Counted from the stretch's first letter, positions 36,553-45,508 are shown. The stretch is DNA of 64,000 bases from MedAcidi-G1 sp000817085 (GCA_045568635.1 JBJLAO010000003.1:1-64000); one strand, 5' to 3'. Made by a program: numbers and translations. The notes: generated by a model from the letters alone, not told the origin.

Positions 36553-37311
36553 TTAAGCAAGTGTTGCTCTTGCAACTAAATCCATTCCAAATCCCGTGAG
36601 TATTGCTAAATACAGTAACCCAGTTGCCGCCATGACTGCAGAATATTGTTTTTCCTTTAGTGCGGCACGTGTTACAAACACCAAGACGATCGTCATAACT
36701 GTGCAGGCAATCCAGAACCAACCCAACAAGCCTCCATAACCGTCATCGATATTTCCATTGATAACTGAGATCATTCCGGTGGGATATAAAAGTGCTACTA
36801 ATTCCAATGGCCAAATGACCCCTATCAACCTGACTAGCTCCAGAAGAGGAGATCGGACTAGTCCAGGTTGAACTAGATACCAATGACCTAGAAGCATTGC
36901 GTCACTCACAACCCCAAGAAAAATCGCTCCTATGATAATTCTCGCTATCGCAAGAGCCGGTGGTCCGCCTGCATCTAGTGCCGCAACTACTAAAGCAGCT
37001 ATACCGAGTATCGGTGCAACCAAATCCAGATTTAAATTAAGATCTTTTTCTTTATTTTTTCTATTAAAAAAAGAAATACATAGTGGTATTGCTGTCGCTA
37101 TGACTATGCCTATAGTGATTATTTCACGCGCTAATACAGTTTTAGTCAATAACCCAACTGCAAGTGCTGAGATCAGCATGATGATGTAAGTGGAGCGCAG
37201 TAGCCATCCGTAACCTATCCCTACCTTGCGGTGACGACAGGTAACCCACAAGAAAAGAAGCCCTCCAACCGCCCATTGCAAAAGGACAGTAGCTGCATCA
37301 AGGCGAATCAT
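36553..37311 (-). CDS. Uncharacterised seven-helix membrane protein
   Basis: I do not recognise a characterised family. The 252-residue protein has about seven or eight hydrophobic segments, short loops, and a conserved-looking stretch SDAMLLGHWYLVQPGL in the middle. It ends 8 bases before the start side of the LipB-LipA gene lies upstream, so it is probably cotranscribed with lipBA and lpd. No cofactor-binding motif, signal peptide or charged catalytic cluster is obvious. A small-solute transporter or membrane-bound redox accessory are guesses only. Confidence 0.7.
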   Translation of the reverse strand: MIRLDAATVLLQWAVGGLLFLWVTCRHRKVGIGYGWLLRSTYIIMLISALAVGLLTKTVLAREIITIGIVIATAIPLCISFFNRKNKEKDLNLNLDLVAPILGIAALVVAALDAGGPPALAIARIIIGAIFLGVVSDAMLLGHWYLVQPGLVRSPLLELVRLIGVIWPLELVALLYPTGMISVINGNIDDGYGGLLGWFWIACTVMTIVLVFVTRAALKEKQYSAVMAATGLLYLAILTGFGMDLVARATLA

Positions 37312-37319
37312 TTATTTTT

Positions 37320-38978
37320 TTAGCGGCTGTCTGCGGAAATTAACTGTGATCGCTCAATGCTGACTGGTGTGCTGCCTGTAGATTCCAAGGCTTGTCGCGC
37401 ATGGTAGCTGGATCGTGTTAGAGGACTGGATTCAACATGTGAAATTCCAAGATTTTCACCTATTTCCTTCCATCTTTTGAAAGTGCTCGGATTTATCCAT
37501 TCTTTGATGGGAAGGTGATCTGATGATGGCCTCAGGTACTGTCCGATTGTTACAATGTCGCAGCCGATGGCCGCTAGATCTACTAGACATTCGTCTATTT
37601 CTGATTCTCGTTCGCCCAAACCGACAATCAAGGATGTTTTAGTTATGAGATTCGCCTCTTTAGCCCTTCCCAAAACTGCAAGGCTTCTTGCATAACTTGC
37701 TGAAGGTCGTACTTTCCGCTGTAGTCGTGGGACAGTCTCAATGTTGTGATTCAAAACGTCAGGTTTCATTTCAAAAATAGTCTCTAAAGATTCTGGGTCA
37801 CCTTTGCAATCTGGGATCAGAACCTCAATTTTTGTGTCTGGATTAGTTCTCCTAATCAGATCGATTGTCTTGGCAAAATGCTCCGCTCCTCCGTCTTTAA
37901 TATCGTCTCTGGCGACTGCTGTTATAACAGCATGTTTTAATCCCATTTCTGAAACTGCCGCTGCTACTCTTCCTGGTTCATCAAGATCGAGCGGGTTTGG
38001 CTTTCTAGTGTCTACTAGACAAAAACCGCAAGCGCGTGTACATCTTTCACCACCTATCATGAAGGTTGCGGTGCCGTCATTCCAGCAGTCAAAAATATTC
38101 GGACATCCCGCCTCTTCACACACGGTGACTAATTGTTTTTCTTTCATTAGATTTTTTAAACGTCTATATTCTGGACCTGTATCTAATTTCACTTTCATCC
38201 AGTCTGGTTTTCGACCGGTATCAGTCTCTTTAAAGTCTCTGTCTATTTGCAACAACGCCATCTCTGCGTCTGTCACGTACTCCCATGAAACGTCTGCCCT
38301 GCTGGCTTTTTTAGGGCTCCATAATTTTTCGGCTTTTGCGGATACGAGATCAACAACTTCTTTCATAGTTGCATGTATTCCTTCTTTTTCCAGAGAGGTG
38401 ACTCCATATTCTGTTATTCCACAAGGGATGATGTGGTCATAAAAAGTCATGTCGGTTTTAACGTTAAGTGCAAAACCATGCATTGTCCTGGCTTTATTTA
38501 ATCTCACTCCTATTGCCGCGATTTTTCTTGGATTTAAACCATTGGGTTCTACCCATACTCCTGGATATCTTTTGATTCTTCCAACATCTTGAATACCGAA
38601 ATATTGGCATGTTTCTATAAGGAGACTCTCAATGGTGTGCACATAAGCAGCTGTATCAGCCATACCTCCACCACGTTTACTATCCAGTTGCAATAACGGA
38701 TATCCGACTAATTGGCCTGGCCCATGAAAAGTTATGTCTCCACCCCTGTTTGCTTTCTCTAATTCAGCTCCAACTTTTTCAGGTTCTATATTCAGGTTGT
38801 CCAATGACGCCCGTATACCCATTGTGTAAACAGGGTGATGTTCAAGTAATAAAAGGTAGTTGCCTTGTTCAAATCTGTTGATTGCTTGCTGCAGTGCTAA
38901 AGCGTCGCGGTAGCGGACTTTTCCCATCCACCTTATTTGAAGTTCTTTTTCTCCTGAAAGTGTGCTGGATTCTGCCAT
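37320..38978 (-). CDS. lipBA: Bifunctional octanoyltransferase-lipoyl synthase (LipB-LipA fusion)
   Basis: One uninterrupted 552-residue frame joins both lipoate-assembly enzymes. LipB spans about 10-225, with GGDITFHGPGQLVGYPLL, Lys152 in RKIAAIG and Cys186 in IPCGI. LipA spans about 255-545, with the auxiliary cluster Cys287, Cys292, Cys298, the radical-SAM cluster Cys313-x3-Cys317-x2-Cys320, and the SSPLTRSSYHA end that supplies the serine ligand. Octanoyl-protein made by the first half would be the direct substrate of the second. These are normally separate, often adjacent genes, so the fusion is unusual. It starts 2 bases after the lipoamide dehydrogenase stop, linking assembly with a lipoyl-using enzyme. 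Confidence 0.93.
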   Translation of the reverse strand: MAESSTLSGEKELQIRWMGKVRYRDALALQQAINRFEQGNYLLLLEHHPVYTMGIRASLDNLNIEPEKVGAELEKANRGGDITFHGPGQLVGYPLLQLDSKRGGGMADTAAYVHTIESLLIETCQYFGIQDVGRIKRYPGVWVEPNGLNPRKIAAIGVRLNKARTMHGFALNVKTDMTFYDHIIPCGITEYGVTSLEKEGIHATMKEVVDLVSAKAEKLWSPKKASRADVSWEYVTDAEMALLQIDRDFKETDTGRKPDWMKVKLDTGPEYRRLKNLMKEKQLVTVCEEAGCPNIFDCWNDGTATFMIGGERCTRACGFCLVDTRKPNPLDLDEPGRVAAAVSEMGLKHAVITAVARDDIKDGGAEHFAKTIDLIRRTNPDTKIEVLIPDCKGDPESLETIFEMKPDVLNHNIETVPRLQRKVRPSASYARSLAVLGRAKEANLITKTSLIVGLGERESEIDECLVDLAAIGCDIVTIGQYLRPSSDHLPIKEWINPSTFKRWKEIGENLGISHVESSPLTRSSYHARQALESTGSTPVSIERSQLISADSR

Positions 38979-38980
38979 GT

Positions 38981-40390
38981 TTATCCGTGGAGAGATCGAC
39001 CTGTTAATGACATCACAGTTTCGCCAAAGAGTTCACTTAATGTGGGGTGAGCTTGAATGTGAGTAGCTATTTCGTCAACAGTAGCTTCTAGATTGACGGC
39101 TAGATAGGCCTGTCCGAGCTGTTCTGTAACCCATGGTCCTGCCATGTGAACCCCTAATATTCGTCCTGCTTTGCCGTTATCATCAGCCTCCGCTACCACT
39201 TTTACTAGACCTTCAGTTTCTCCTAGTATCATCGCTCTTCCATTTCCGGAATATCGATGTTTTGAAACAGACACTTGATAGCCAGCTGACTTTGCAGATT
39301 CTTCGGTTAAGCCCGCAAAAGCAACTTCAGGGTCACAGTAGATGCACCATGGCACAGTTGATGGGTCAATCGCTACTGGTGATTCGCCTAAAATTTCTTT
39401 TACTACGAAAATGCCCTCGGCAAAACCTACGTGAGCTAGCTGGGGGCTGTTTATGACATCTCCTGCAGCCCAGACTCCCTTTTCTTTGGTTTGAAGTCTC
39501 TTATCAACTTCTATGAAACCTTTTTCGTCTACGACTACTTCTGTGCCGTCTAACCCTGCCGCTTGACCGTTTGGTTTGCGACCCACAGAAACAATAATTA
39601 AATCGACTTCTAATTGATTTTTTTCTTCCCCAACCGACCAGCTGACCATTGCTTTGCTGTCAGTCTCTTCGTGACCGTCAACTTGCACTCCGGTATGGAT
39701 ATCAATTCCTTTTTTTACAAAAGAGCGTCTTACCAGAGTAGATATATCTTTATCGCATCCCGGAAGTATTTCGTCAAGACCTTCGAGTAATGTAACTGAG
39801 GAGCCTAGGTCATTGAGAAGCGAAGCGAATTCACAACCGATGGCCCCACCTCCAATTACTGCAACTCGGTCAGGTATCTCTTCAATGGATAGAAATTCGT
39901 CGCTGGTCACTATAAATTTTTTGTCTATTTCGAATCCCTGAATAGTTCGTGGTGTTGAACCAGTTGCCAGGAGAACATTTTCCCCTTCAACTGTTTCAGT
40001 TCCTTCGCTAGTTTTGATTTCTACTTTTTTATCGCTACCAAGAGACCCTTTTCCAGAGTAAATTGTTACTTCTCGTCCTGTTAATAATGAATTTAGACCG
40101 TTGAAAAGTTGATCTATGACTGTTTGTTTCCGATTTTGACTTATTGACAGGTCAATATTTGGCTCTTCGGTTATTGTTATCCCGAAATCTTTAGCTTGCC
40201 GTACTGATCTGAGTACTGAAGCTGTTTCTAGAAGCTCTTTCGCTGGTATACAACCAACGTGAAGGCATGTTCCCCCAACTTTATTCTCCTCTATTAAAGC
40301 TACGCTTAATCCCGCTGCTGAACCATAAAGTGCTGCGGCGTATCCGGCAGGACCACCCCCGATTACAACGAGATCATATTTTTTAGTCAT
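38981..40390 (-). CDS. lpd: Dihydrolipoyl dehydrogenase
   Basis: A 469-residue FAD disulfide reductase, the E3 subunit of 2-oxoacid dehydrogenases or the glycine cleavage system. It has IGGGPAGYAAA, redox Cys42 and Cys47 in GGTCLHVGCIPAK, the NAD site VIGGGAIGCEFASLL, GRKPN, and the C-terminal HAHPTLSE with the catalytic His-Glu pair. Asn of the common CLNVGC is His here, a tolerated change. Cotranscription with lipBA is likely. Confidence 0.94.
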   Translation of the reverse strand: MTKKYDLVVIGGGPAGYAAALYGSAAGLSVALIEENKVGGTCLHVGCIPAKELLETASVLRSVRQAKDFGITITEEPNIDLSISQNRKQTVIDQLFNGLNSLLTGREVTIYSGKGSLGSDKKVEIKTSEGTETVEGENVLLATGSTPRTIQGFEIDKKFIVTSDEFLSIEEIPDRVAVIGGGAIGCEFASLLNDLGSSVTLLEGLDEILPGCDKDISTLVRRSFVKKGIDIHTGVQVDGHEETDSKAMVSWSVGEEKNQLEVDLIIVSVGRKPNGQAAGLDGTEVVVDEKGFIEVDKRLQTKEKGVWAAGDVINSPQLAHVGFAEGIFVVKEILGESPVAIDPSTVPWCIYCDPEVAFAGLTEESAKSAGYQVSVSKHRYSGNGRAMILGETEGLVKVVAEADDNGKAGRILGVHMAGPWVTEQLGQAYLAVNLEATVDEIATHIQAHPTLSELFGETVMSLTGRSLHG

Positions 40391-40438
40391 TTGTAGATTT
40401 CTTGGTTTTCAAATTGTTTCACTTTTTTATTATATTTT

Positions 40439-40525
40439 CTATGCCAAAAGCACTTGAATAGCAAAAGCTAAAAGAATTGCCAGTCCACAAAAAAGTGCTG
40501 AAATAATTAAACGCCTTGTGCTCAC
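40439..40525 (-). CDS. Putative 28-residue single-span membrane peptide
   Basis: A minus-strand frame starts with GTG at 40525 and ends at TAG 40439-40441. It encodes Met-Ser-Thr-Arg-Arg followed by about 22 hydrophobic residues ending in Val-Leu-Leu-Ala. An in-frame stop directly precedes the GTG, so no longer version exists. The positive-inside pattern suits an inner-membrane peptide. It lies 48 bases upstream of lpd on the same strand. No Shine-Dalgarno is visible. It may be chance, since short hydrophobic frames are common in T-rich DNA. Confidence 0.35.
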   Translation of the reverse strand: MSTRRLIISALFCGLAILLAFAIQVLLA

Positions 40526-40530
40526 TTATT

Positions 40531-40558
40531 TTGACGGTATCCAACATAGTGTTATTCT
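40531..40558 (+). promoter_or_regulatory. Putative sigma-70-type promoter for the UxxC lipoprotein gene
   Basis: TTGACG at 40531-40536 and TATTCT at 40553-40558 are separated by 16 bases, about 75 bases before the ATG at 40633. The intergenic stretch 40391-40632 otherwise holds only the tiny minus-strand ORF. Confidence 0.35.
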
Positions 40559-40632
40559 GCGCGCTGTTTTCCTTTGATATTAGGTGTGCCCTTATTCACT
40601 TCGAAAAATAAAAATTCGTGGCAAGCTTACTT

Positions 40633-41316
40633 ATGAGAAAAATAAGTATTCTTCTGCCTCTCTTATTATTAGCCGTTTCCTGCAGCGCTGATGAAAAGCC
40701 CCTAACACTTAGTGAACCGACAACATCAACTACAAGCACACCCCCAACAACGTCAACCACAACCACACCCCCAACAACATCAACCACAAGCACACCCCCA
40801 ACAACAAGCACGTCAAAAGTCGCTCAGCCGGAATCGACAACTACAGTTGTGGAACTTCCCATGCCTCAAGAACTTGACTTCTTTGCGACTACAACAGACG
40901 GTGACCGCATTGCCGGCTCTGAACTATGGCTAGCTACAAATGCTTATGAGACGAAAGACGAAGCCTCTGATATAAAAAACGAATTTGATGAAGACATAGT
41001 TTTCTGGTTTTGGGCGCCAAATTGACTTACTTGCCGCAGAGAGGCTCCAACGGTCGTTGAAGCAAATAATTCTGTAAAAGTTGTAGGAGTTGCAGCGAGT
41101 ATCAACAACCCTGAACTTTCCAAAAAAAGGGTTTCAGAGTGGGGTCTGAATTTTACAAATATTGCTGATACTGGCGAAGTTTGGAGAAAATTTGGTGTTA
41201 TTAGCCAACCCGCTTTCGCTGTAGTTAATTCTAAAGGCAATGTTGCAACGCATATGGGACATTTGAATTTGGAAGGAATTTTTTCTCTGATTGAGAAAGC
41301 GAATTCTATTTCTTGA
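40633..41316 (+). CDS. Thioredoxin-like lipoprotein with in-frame TGA at the active site (candidate selenoprotein, UxxC)
   Basis: A 227-codon frame is interrupted only by TGA at 41023-41025, codon 131. The context reads Phe-Trp-Ala-Pro-Asn-TGA-Leu-Thr-Cys-Arg-Arg-Glu-Ala-Pro, so TGA replaces exactly the first, nucleophilic cysteine of a thioredoxin/TlpA-type CxxC, with Cys134 kept. The frame stays open to TGA 41314-41316 and includes the cis-proline strand (Ser-Gln-Pro-Ala-Phe) and a complete fold. The N-terminus (MRKISILLPLLLLAVSC) is a lipoprotein signal, followed by a 27-bp tandem-repeat Thr/Pro linker. UxxC is the standard arrangement in bacterial selenoproteins, and a hairpin follows the TGA. 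A nonsense mutation or a sequencing substitution of TGC/TGT is the alternative. I chose ATG 40633 over GTG 40618 because the signal peptide starts there. Confidence 0.65.
40720..40799 (+). repeat. 27-bp tandem repeat, about three units
   Basis: Three near-identical units (40720-40745, 40746-40772, 40773-40799) encode a Thr/Ser/Pro nonapeptide repeat in the linker between the lipid anchor and the thioredoxin-like domain. Unit one is one base shorter at its ambiguous left edge. Confidence 0.75.
41026..41062 (+). promoter_or_regulatory. Possible bacterial SECIS-like hairpin after the TGA
   Basis: Immediately after the in-frame TGA an interrupted stem can fold: CTT 26-28 with AAG 60-62, CCG 41034-41036 with CGG 41051-41053, and GAG 41039-41041 with CTC 41045-41047, leaving apical loop AGG. 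The loop G lies about 18 bases past the TGA, within the usual spacing of bacterial SECIS elements, which need a G in the first two loop bases. The stems are short, so this is suggestive only. Confidence 0.35.
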
Positions 41317-41339
41317 GAAACTTTCTAAGTCAAATTTTG

Positions 41340-43439
41340 TTAATCAACTAGCCGTGGTTCCGGTATCAGTTGCCCTGTTATAAGAAATTCTTCAAGTTGA
41401 ACTTTTTTACTAACTGAAAGGTCAGTTAGTAAATTTGCTTGAAGCTGTCCACGGGAATAAGTCCAGATTTCGTCTCCAACTACGAGTGATCGTTCAATCG
41501 GGATCATAAATGTTGGTTTTACATCTAAGGGTGAACCGAGTGCAGAGTGAGTTATACGTCCAAACTCTTCTAAATCGCCATTTTCGACTTTCAGCATGAC
41601 CGCTTCTGCTTTATCGTTCATCCAGTCCCTAATGGGCAGAATCGCCATTCTTTCCGGTGGCCACCACAAGAAAGCATGGTGATCCCACTCAGCTGAACTT
41701 CTTCCACTTCCAGGCGACCATGCAGCAACCACTTTTGGATCATCAAGATCTTCGACGTTAAAAAGAGCTGCTTTCGTTCCTGTAGTCACTCCCTCTTCAG
41801 TTGCTTCTTGTCCTATTCCTAAAATCAAATTTTCTTCTATTGGATGCAGGTATCCGCTGTAGCCCGTGATCTTTAATTCACCTCGCACTTGTGGTGTTTT
41901 AGGGTCCGTTAGATCAAGTGTGTAGAAAGGGTCAGTTTGCCGAAAAGTCACTACGTAACCAAGGTTTCCGATAAATCTTACTGCGAAGATTCTTTCACCT
42001 TTACCCATTCCTCCAACTTGTCCCACCTCTGTTAGACCTTCTTCACTTATTTCTATAACAGTGACAACTGACTCATTTGATTCATCGAAACCCCATGGAG
42101 CCCCAGTTGTAGTAGCAACTCTTAAGTTTCCAGCATGTTCTGACATAGCAAATTGATTGAGCAAGTGACCTTTTACATCTATTGATGCCTTATATTCGGT
42201 TTTCTCTCCGGATTTCATTGTGAATTGGTGTATAGAGGTTGAATATTCTTCTTCTATGTTCTGAGAATTTTCTTCACCGAAAGGAACTATTTCTGGGTAA
42301 TCAGTTGTCGAAATGTAAAGGTTTTCTGGGCTCGCATACACAGTTTCTCCATCCGTCAAAACAGATGTGGCGCCAGGAGCCTTCATATCAGAAACTAAAT
42401 CAACATCCAAAACAGAAAGAGAGGTAAACCCTGAGAATTTAGATGGATGTGAAACTTGGTTACAGTCCACTAATTGACCCTGTGTCACCATGCCTTCTTT
42501 ACTTACATATACATAGGAAGGCACCCAGTTATCGATTGTCGTTCCAACTATTGCTTGTTTGTTCGTTGCTAAGGCGATTTCTTCTGCTGCCGGGCCTTGA
42601 GGGGTCACAAAAGGAAGGTCAGATGGTGGGGAGGAAACAACTACTCTGGCGATGCCATTAACCACTCTGGCGCTTACATAACGTCCTTCAATAATCATGC
42701 TGGCTACTTGAGTTGGTTGTGTCGGATCTGTGATGTCTATTTCGACAATGGTCATACGCGGCTCCCAGTCGCCCTCGGGGATCATTAGTGCCGTTAGCGT
42801 TAGTGGAGACAACGAATACAGATCAGTTTGCGCCATTACCCAGACTCTTTCGCCTGCAAGAAACATATCGCTTCCCCATCCGAGACCTTCAATACGCAAA
42901 GAGCCTAAGGGTTGCGAAGATTTTGATTCCGGATCAATTATGTGCAAAGTGTTGTCTTGCAATACAGAAATTATTTTCCCATTAGTCTTTATAAAATCTG
43001 GTTCGTCTATTCCTGCCTCTTGAACATTTGTTTCTGAGAAATCAATTCCGGGAGCCGTTCTCATCACCGCTGCTGATTCAGCAAAATTGCCATTGGCATT
43101 ATCAAAAGCAAAGGATCCCAATGCCACCGGCATTATCGGCCCCCAACCCATTCCCTCAAGCCCGTATGGTCCGACTCTTTCCAGAGCTTCGTCTTGAAAA
43201 TATCTGAGTAGTTCTTCGCATGCTTTGAATGGAACCAAACCACTTGTCAGTTCCATTGTCTCTACATTGACTGTCGGTTTCGTGGTTGTTGTTAAGTTCG
43301 TGCTTTCCGGAGGATTTGTTGACGAAGAATAGTTTCGAGTCGCATCTAAGGAGTAGCCAGATGTGCTGATGCTGGAAGTTTCATTTGCGCAGTTTGCCGA
43401 AAGCAATATTAGGAAAACCAGAAGGCTTAATATTTTCAT
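41340..43439 (-). CDS. Secreted beta-propeller domain protein
   Basis: About 699 residues from the Met at 43439, which begins a lipoprotein-like signal (MKILSLLVFLILLSANC). A longer frame to 43532 would run into leuD and is less likely. The body has features of the secreted C-terminal beta-propeller family (PF09826): FSETNVQEAGIDEPDFIKTNG, IVEIDITDPTQPTQVASM, and a late WDHHAFLWWPP motif. Family function is unknown. An N-terminal Ser/Thr/Asn-rich stretch separates anchor and propeller. It converges with the UxxC lipoprotein gene, 23 bases apart; both are probably displayed outside the membrane. Confidence 0.8.
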   Translation of the reverse strand: MKILSLLVFLILLSANCANETSSISTSGYSLDATRNYSSSTNPPESTNLTTTTKPTVNVETMELTSGLVPFKACEELLRYFQDEALERVGPYGLEGMGWGPIMPVALGSFAFDNANGNFAESAAVMRTAPGIDFSETNVQEAGIDEPDFIKTNGKIISVLQDNTLHIIDPESKSSQPLGSLRIEGLGWGSDMFLAGERVWVMAQTDLYSLSPLTLTALMIPEGDWEPRMTIVEIDITDPTQPTQVASMIIEGRYVSARVVNGIARVVVSSPPSDLPFVTPQGPAAEEIALATNKQAIVGTTIDNWVPSYVYVSKEGMVTQGQLVDCNQVSHPSKFSGFTSLSVLDVDLVSDMKAPGATSVLTDGETVYASPENLYISTTDYPEIVPFGEENSQNIEEEYSTSIHQFTMKSGEKTEYKASIDVKGHLLNQFAMSEHAGNLRVATTTGAPWGFDESNESVVTVIEISEEGLTEVGQVGGMGKGERIFAVRFIGNLGYVVTFRQTDPFYTLDLTDPKTPQVRGELKITGYSGYLHPIEENLILGIGQEATEEGVTTGTKAALFNVEDLDDPKVVAAWSPGSGRSSAEWDHHAFLWWPPERMAILPIRDWMNDKAEAVMLKVENGDLEEFGRITHSALGSPLDVKPTFMIPIERSLVVGDEIWTYSRGQLQANLLTDLSVSKKVQLEEFLITGQLIPEPRLVD

Positions 43440-43467
43440 GTTTGACTTTGTGTTTTTGTTTGTCTGT

Positions 43468-44064
43468 TTAAACACTAATAGAAGGAAGCCAAGCTGGTCT
43501 GTCTTGTTGATATTTGTGAATTGCTTCTTCATATTTCATGGTGATACCGATATCGTCTAAACCTTTTAGATACCTCTCTTGCACTGCTTCTTCTAAAGGA
43601 AAACTGCATGAAATACTTGCCTCAGGAACTTCGAGAGTGCGTTTTGCTACATCTATAGTCAAAATTAATTCTGGGTTTTTCTCTATGGCTTGAAGTAAAT
43701 CTTTTCCTACCTGGTCTGTTACCTCAACTGGTACAAGTCCGTTTTTAGTGCAATTGTTTCGAAAAATGTCTGCAAAACGAGGTGATATCACTGCTTTGAA
43801 TCCGTATTGTTGGATAGCCCAAACTGCGTGCTCTCTAGAGGATCCGGTCCCAAAATTTGGTCCTGCTACAAGGATTGTTGCCTCTGTAAATCGTTCATCG
43901 TTAAGTACAAAAGAAGGATTGTCTCTCCATTCGCTGAATAATCCTCTGTCAAAACCTGTCCGCTCCACTCGCTTAAGCCAGTCACTGGGGATTATTTGGT
44001 CTGTGTCTACGTCAGAGCGGTTTAAAGGGAGTGCCATACCAAAAACTATTTCTACTGGTTCCAT
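43468..44064 (-). CDS. leuD: 3-isopropylmalate dehydratase small subunit
   Basis: A 198-residue swivel-domain subunit that completes the active site of LeuC in leucine synthesis. It has LNRSDVDTDQIIPSDWLKR, GPNFGTGSSREHAVWAI and the RFADIFRNNCTKNGL segment. It follows leuC by 2 bases and ends the leuA-leuC-leuD operon; leuB is not in the window. Confidence 0.94.
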   Translation of the reverse strand: MEPVEIVFGMALPLNRSDVDTDQIIPSDWLKRVERTGFDRGLFSEWRDNPSFVLNDERFTEATILVAGPNFGTGSSREHAVWAIQQYGFKAVISPRFADIFRNNCTKNGLVPVEVTDQVGKDLLQAIEKNPELILTIDVAKRTLEVPEASISCSFPLEEAVQERYLKGLDDIGITMKYEEAIHKYQQDRPAWLPSISV

Positions 44065-44066
44065 AA

Positions 44067-45485
44067 TTACTTCTTCTCTCTTGCGTCTAAGTCTTCAGGT
44101 AGGGCGAAGGTTCCGGCAATAGCTGTCGCTGCAGCTACTGCTGGGGAAACTAAATGTGTTCTTCCCCCTCTACCTTGACGTCCTTCAAAATTACGATTGC
44201 TTGTACTGGCGCAACGTTCGCCTTTTTTAAGTTTGTCTGGATTCATTGCGAGACACATGGAGCATCCGGGCTCACGCCAGTCAAATCCGGCTTCTTGGAA
44301 GATTTCATGAAGCCCTTCTGCTTCCGCTTGGGCTTTAACTGACCCTGATCCCGGAACTACGAGAGTTCTAACTCCAGGTGCTACTTGTTGACCTTGTGCT
44401 ACTTTTGCAGCTTCTCTAAGATCCTCTATGCGACTATTCGTGCAAGATCCAATAAAAACTGTGTCTACTGGGATTTCAGATATTTTAGTTCCTGCTGTAA
44501 TTCCCATATATTCAAGTGCTCTTCTTGCTGATTCTTGTTGTGCAGGTTCAGCAAATTGTTCTGGGTCTGGGATTACGCCTTTGATTGGTGCAACCTGCCC
44601 TGGATTGGTTCCCCAAGTCACATGAGGTGAAATTTCGTTTCCGTTTATAAATAATTCTTGATCGAATTCAGCGTCTTCGTCAGTAGCCAAGGATTTCCAG
44701 TCTTCTATTGCTTCTTCCCACTGATCGATACTTGGACTGTACGTTCTACCTTTTAGGTATTCGAAAGTGGTTTCGTCTGGTGCTATTAATCCTGCTTTAG
44801 CTCCAGCCTCTATAGACATGTTGCAAACAGTCATCCTTCCTTCCATTGAAAGGTTTCTGATGACTTCACCTCTGTATTCAATTATTTTTCCAATGCCCCC
44901 GCCTGTACCTAGCTCCCCGATGATCGCGAGAATCACGTCTTTTGCAGTAGTTCCTTCCGGAAGGTTTCCATCTACTGTTACTGCTAGCGTTCCTGGTTCT
45001 GTTTGGGGAAGTGTTTGTGTTGCTAAAACGTGTTCAACTTCACTTGTCCCTATTCCAAATGCAAGTGCCCCGAATGCTCCATGGGTGCTTGTATGACTGT
45101 CGCCACAAACTACGGTCATTCCAGGAAGCGTAAGTCCCATTTCAGGCCCTATAACGTGAACAATTCCTTGACCTTGATCACCCATTGAAAATAGACGTAT
45201 GCCGAATTCAGAACAGTTGCTTCTTAAAGTTTCTATCTGTTTACGACTAATTGGATCGGCTATAGGTTTGTCTGTGTCTGTAGTGGGAACATTATGATCT
45301 TCGGTCGCGACTGTTAAATCTGGGCGAAGAACTGGTCGATCTGCCATTCGTAAACCATCGAAAGCTTGTGGCGAAGTAACTTCGTGGACGAGGTGCAGGT
45401 CAATAAAGAGCAGGTCCGAACCACTATCATCACTGTGTACTACGTGTCGTTCCCAAACTTTTTGGCTTAGTGTTTTACCTGACAT
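44067..45485 (-). CDS. leuC: 3-isopropylmalate dehydratase large subunit
   Basis: A 472-residue aconitase-superfamily subunit carrying the 4Fe-4S cluster. It has HLVHEVTSPQAF, VCGDSHTSTHGAFGALAFG, IGSCTNSRIEDLR with the first cluster Cys, and GCSMCLAMNPD with the other two. The tail SNRNFEGRQGRGGRTHL is typical. It lies between leuA (23 bases) and leuD (2 bases). Confidence 0.95.
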   Translation of the reverse strand: MSGKTLSQKVWERHVVHSDDSGSDLLFIDLHLVHEVTSPQAFDGLRMADRPVLRPDLTVATEDHNVPTTDTDKPIADPISRKQIETLRSNCSEFGIRLFSMGDQGQGIVHVIGPEMGLTLPGMTVVCGDSHTSTHGAFGALAFGIGTSEVEHVLATQTLPQTEPGTLAVTVDGNLPEGTTAKDVILAIIGELGTGGGIGKIIEYRGEVIRNLSMEGRMTVCNMSIEAGAKAGLIAPDETTFEYLKGRTYSPSIDQWEEAIEDWKSLATDEDAEFDQELFINGNEISPHVTWGTNPGQVAPIKGVIPDPEQFAEPAQQESARRALEYMGITAGTKISEIPVDTVFIGSCTNSRIEDLREAAKVAQGQQVAPGVRTLVVPGSGSVKAQAEAEGLHEIFQEAGFDWREPGCSMCLAMNPDKLKKGERCASTSNRNFEGRQGRGGRTHLVSPAVAAATAIAGTFALPEDLDAREKK

Positions 45486-45508
45486 AAGAACTTTTTACCT
45501 TATCTTTC

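Noticed and set aside
40633..41316. Genetic-code change with TGA meaning an amino acid everywhere
   Set aside because: Many intact genes end in TGA at the expected length, several as ATGA overlaps, so TGA is a normal stop.
43440..43532. Extension of the beta-propeller gene to 43532
   Set aside because: It would overlap leuD and place 31 polar residues before a clear lipoprotein signal peptide.
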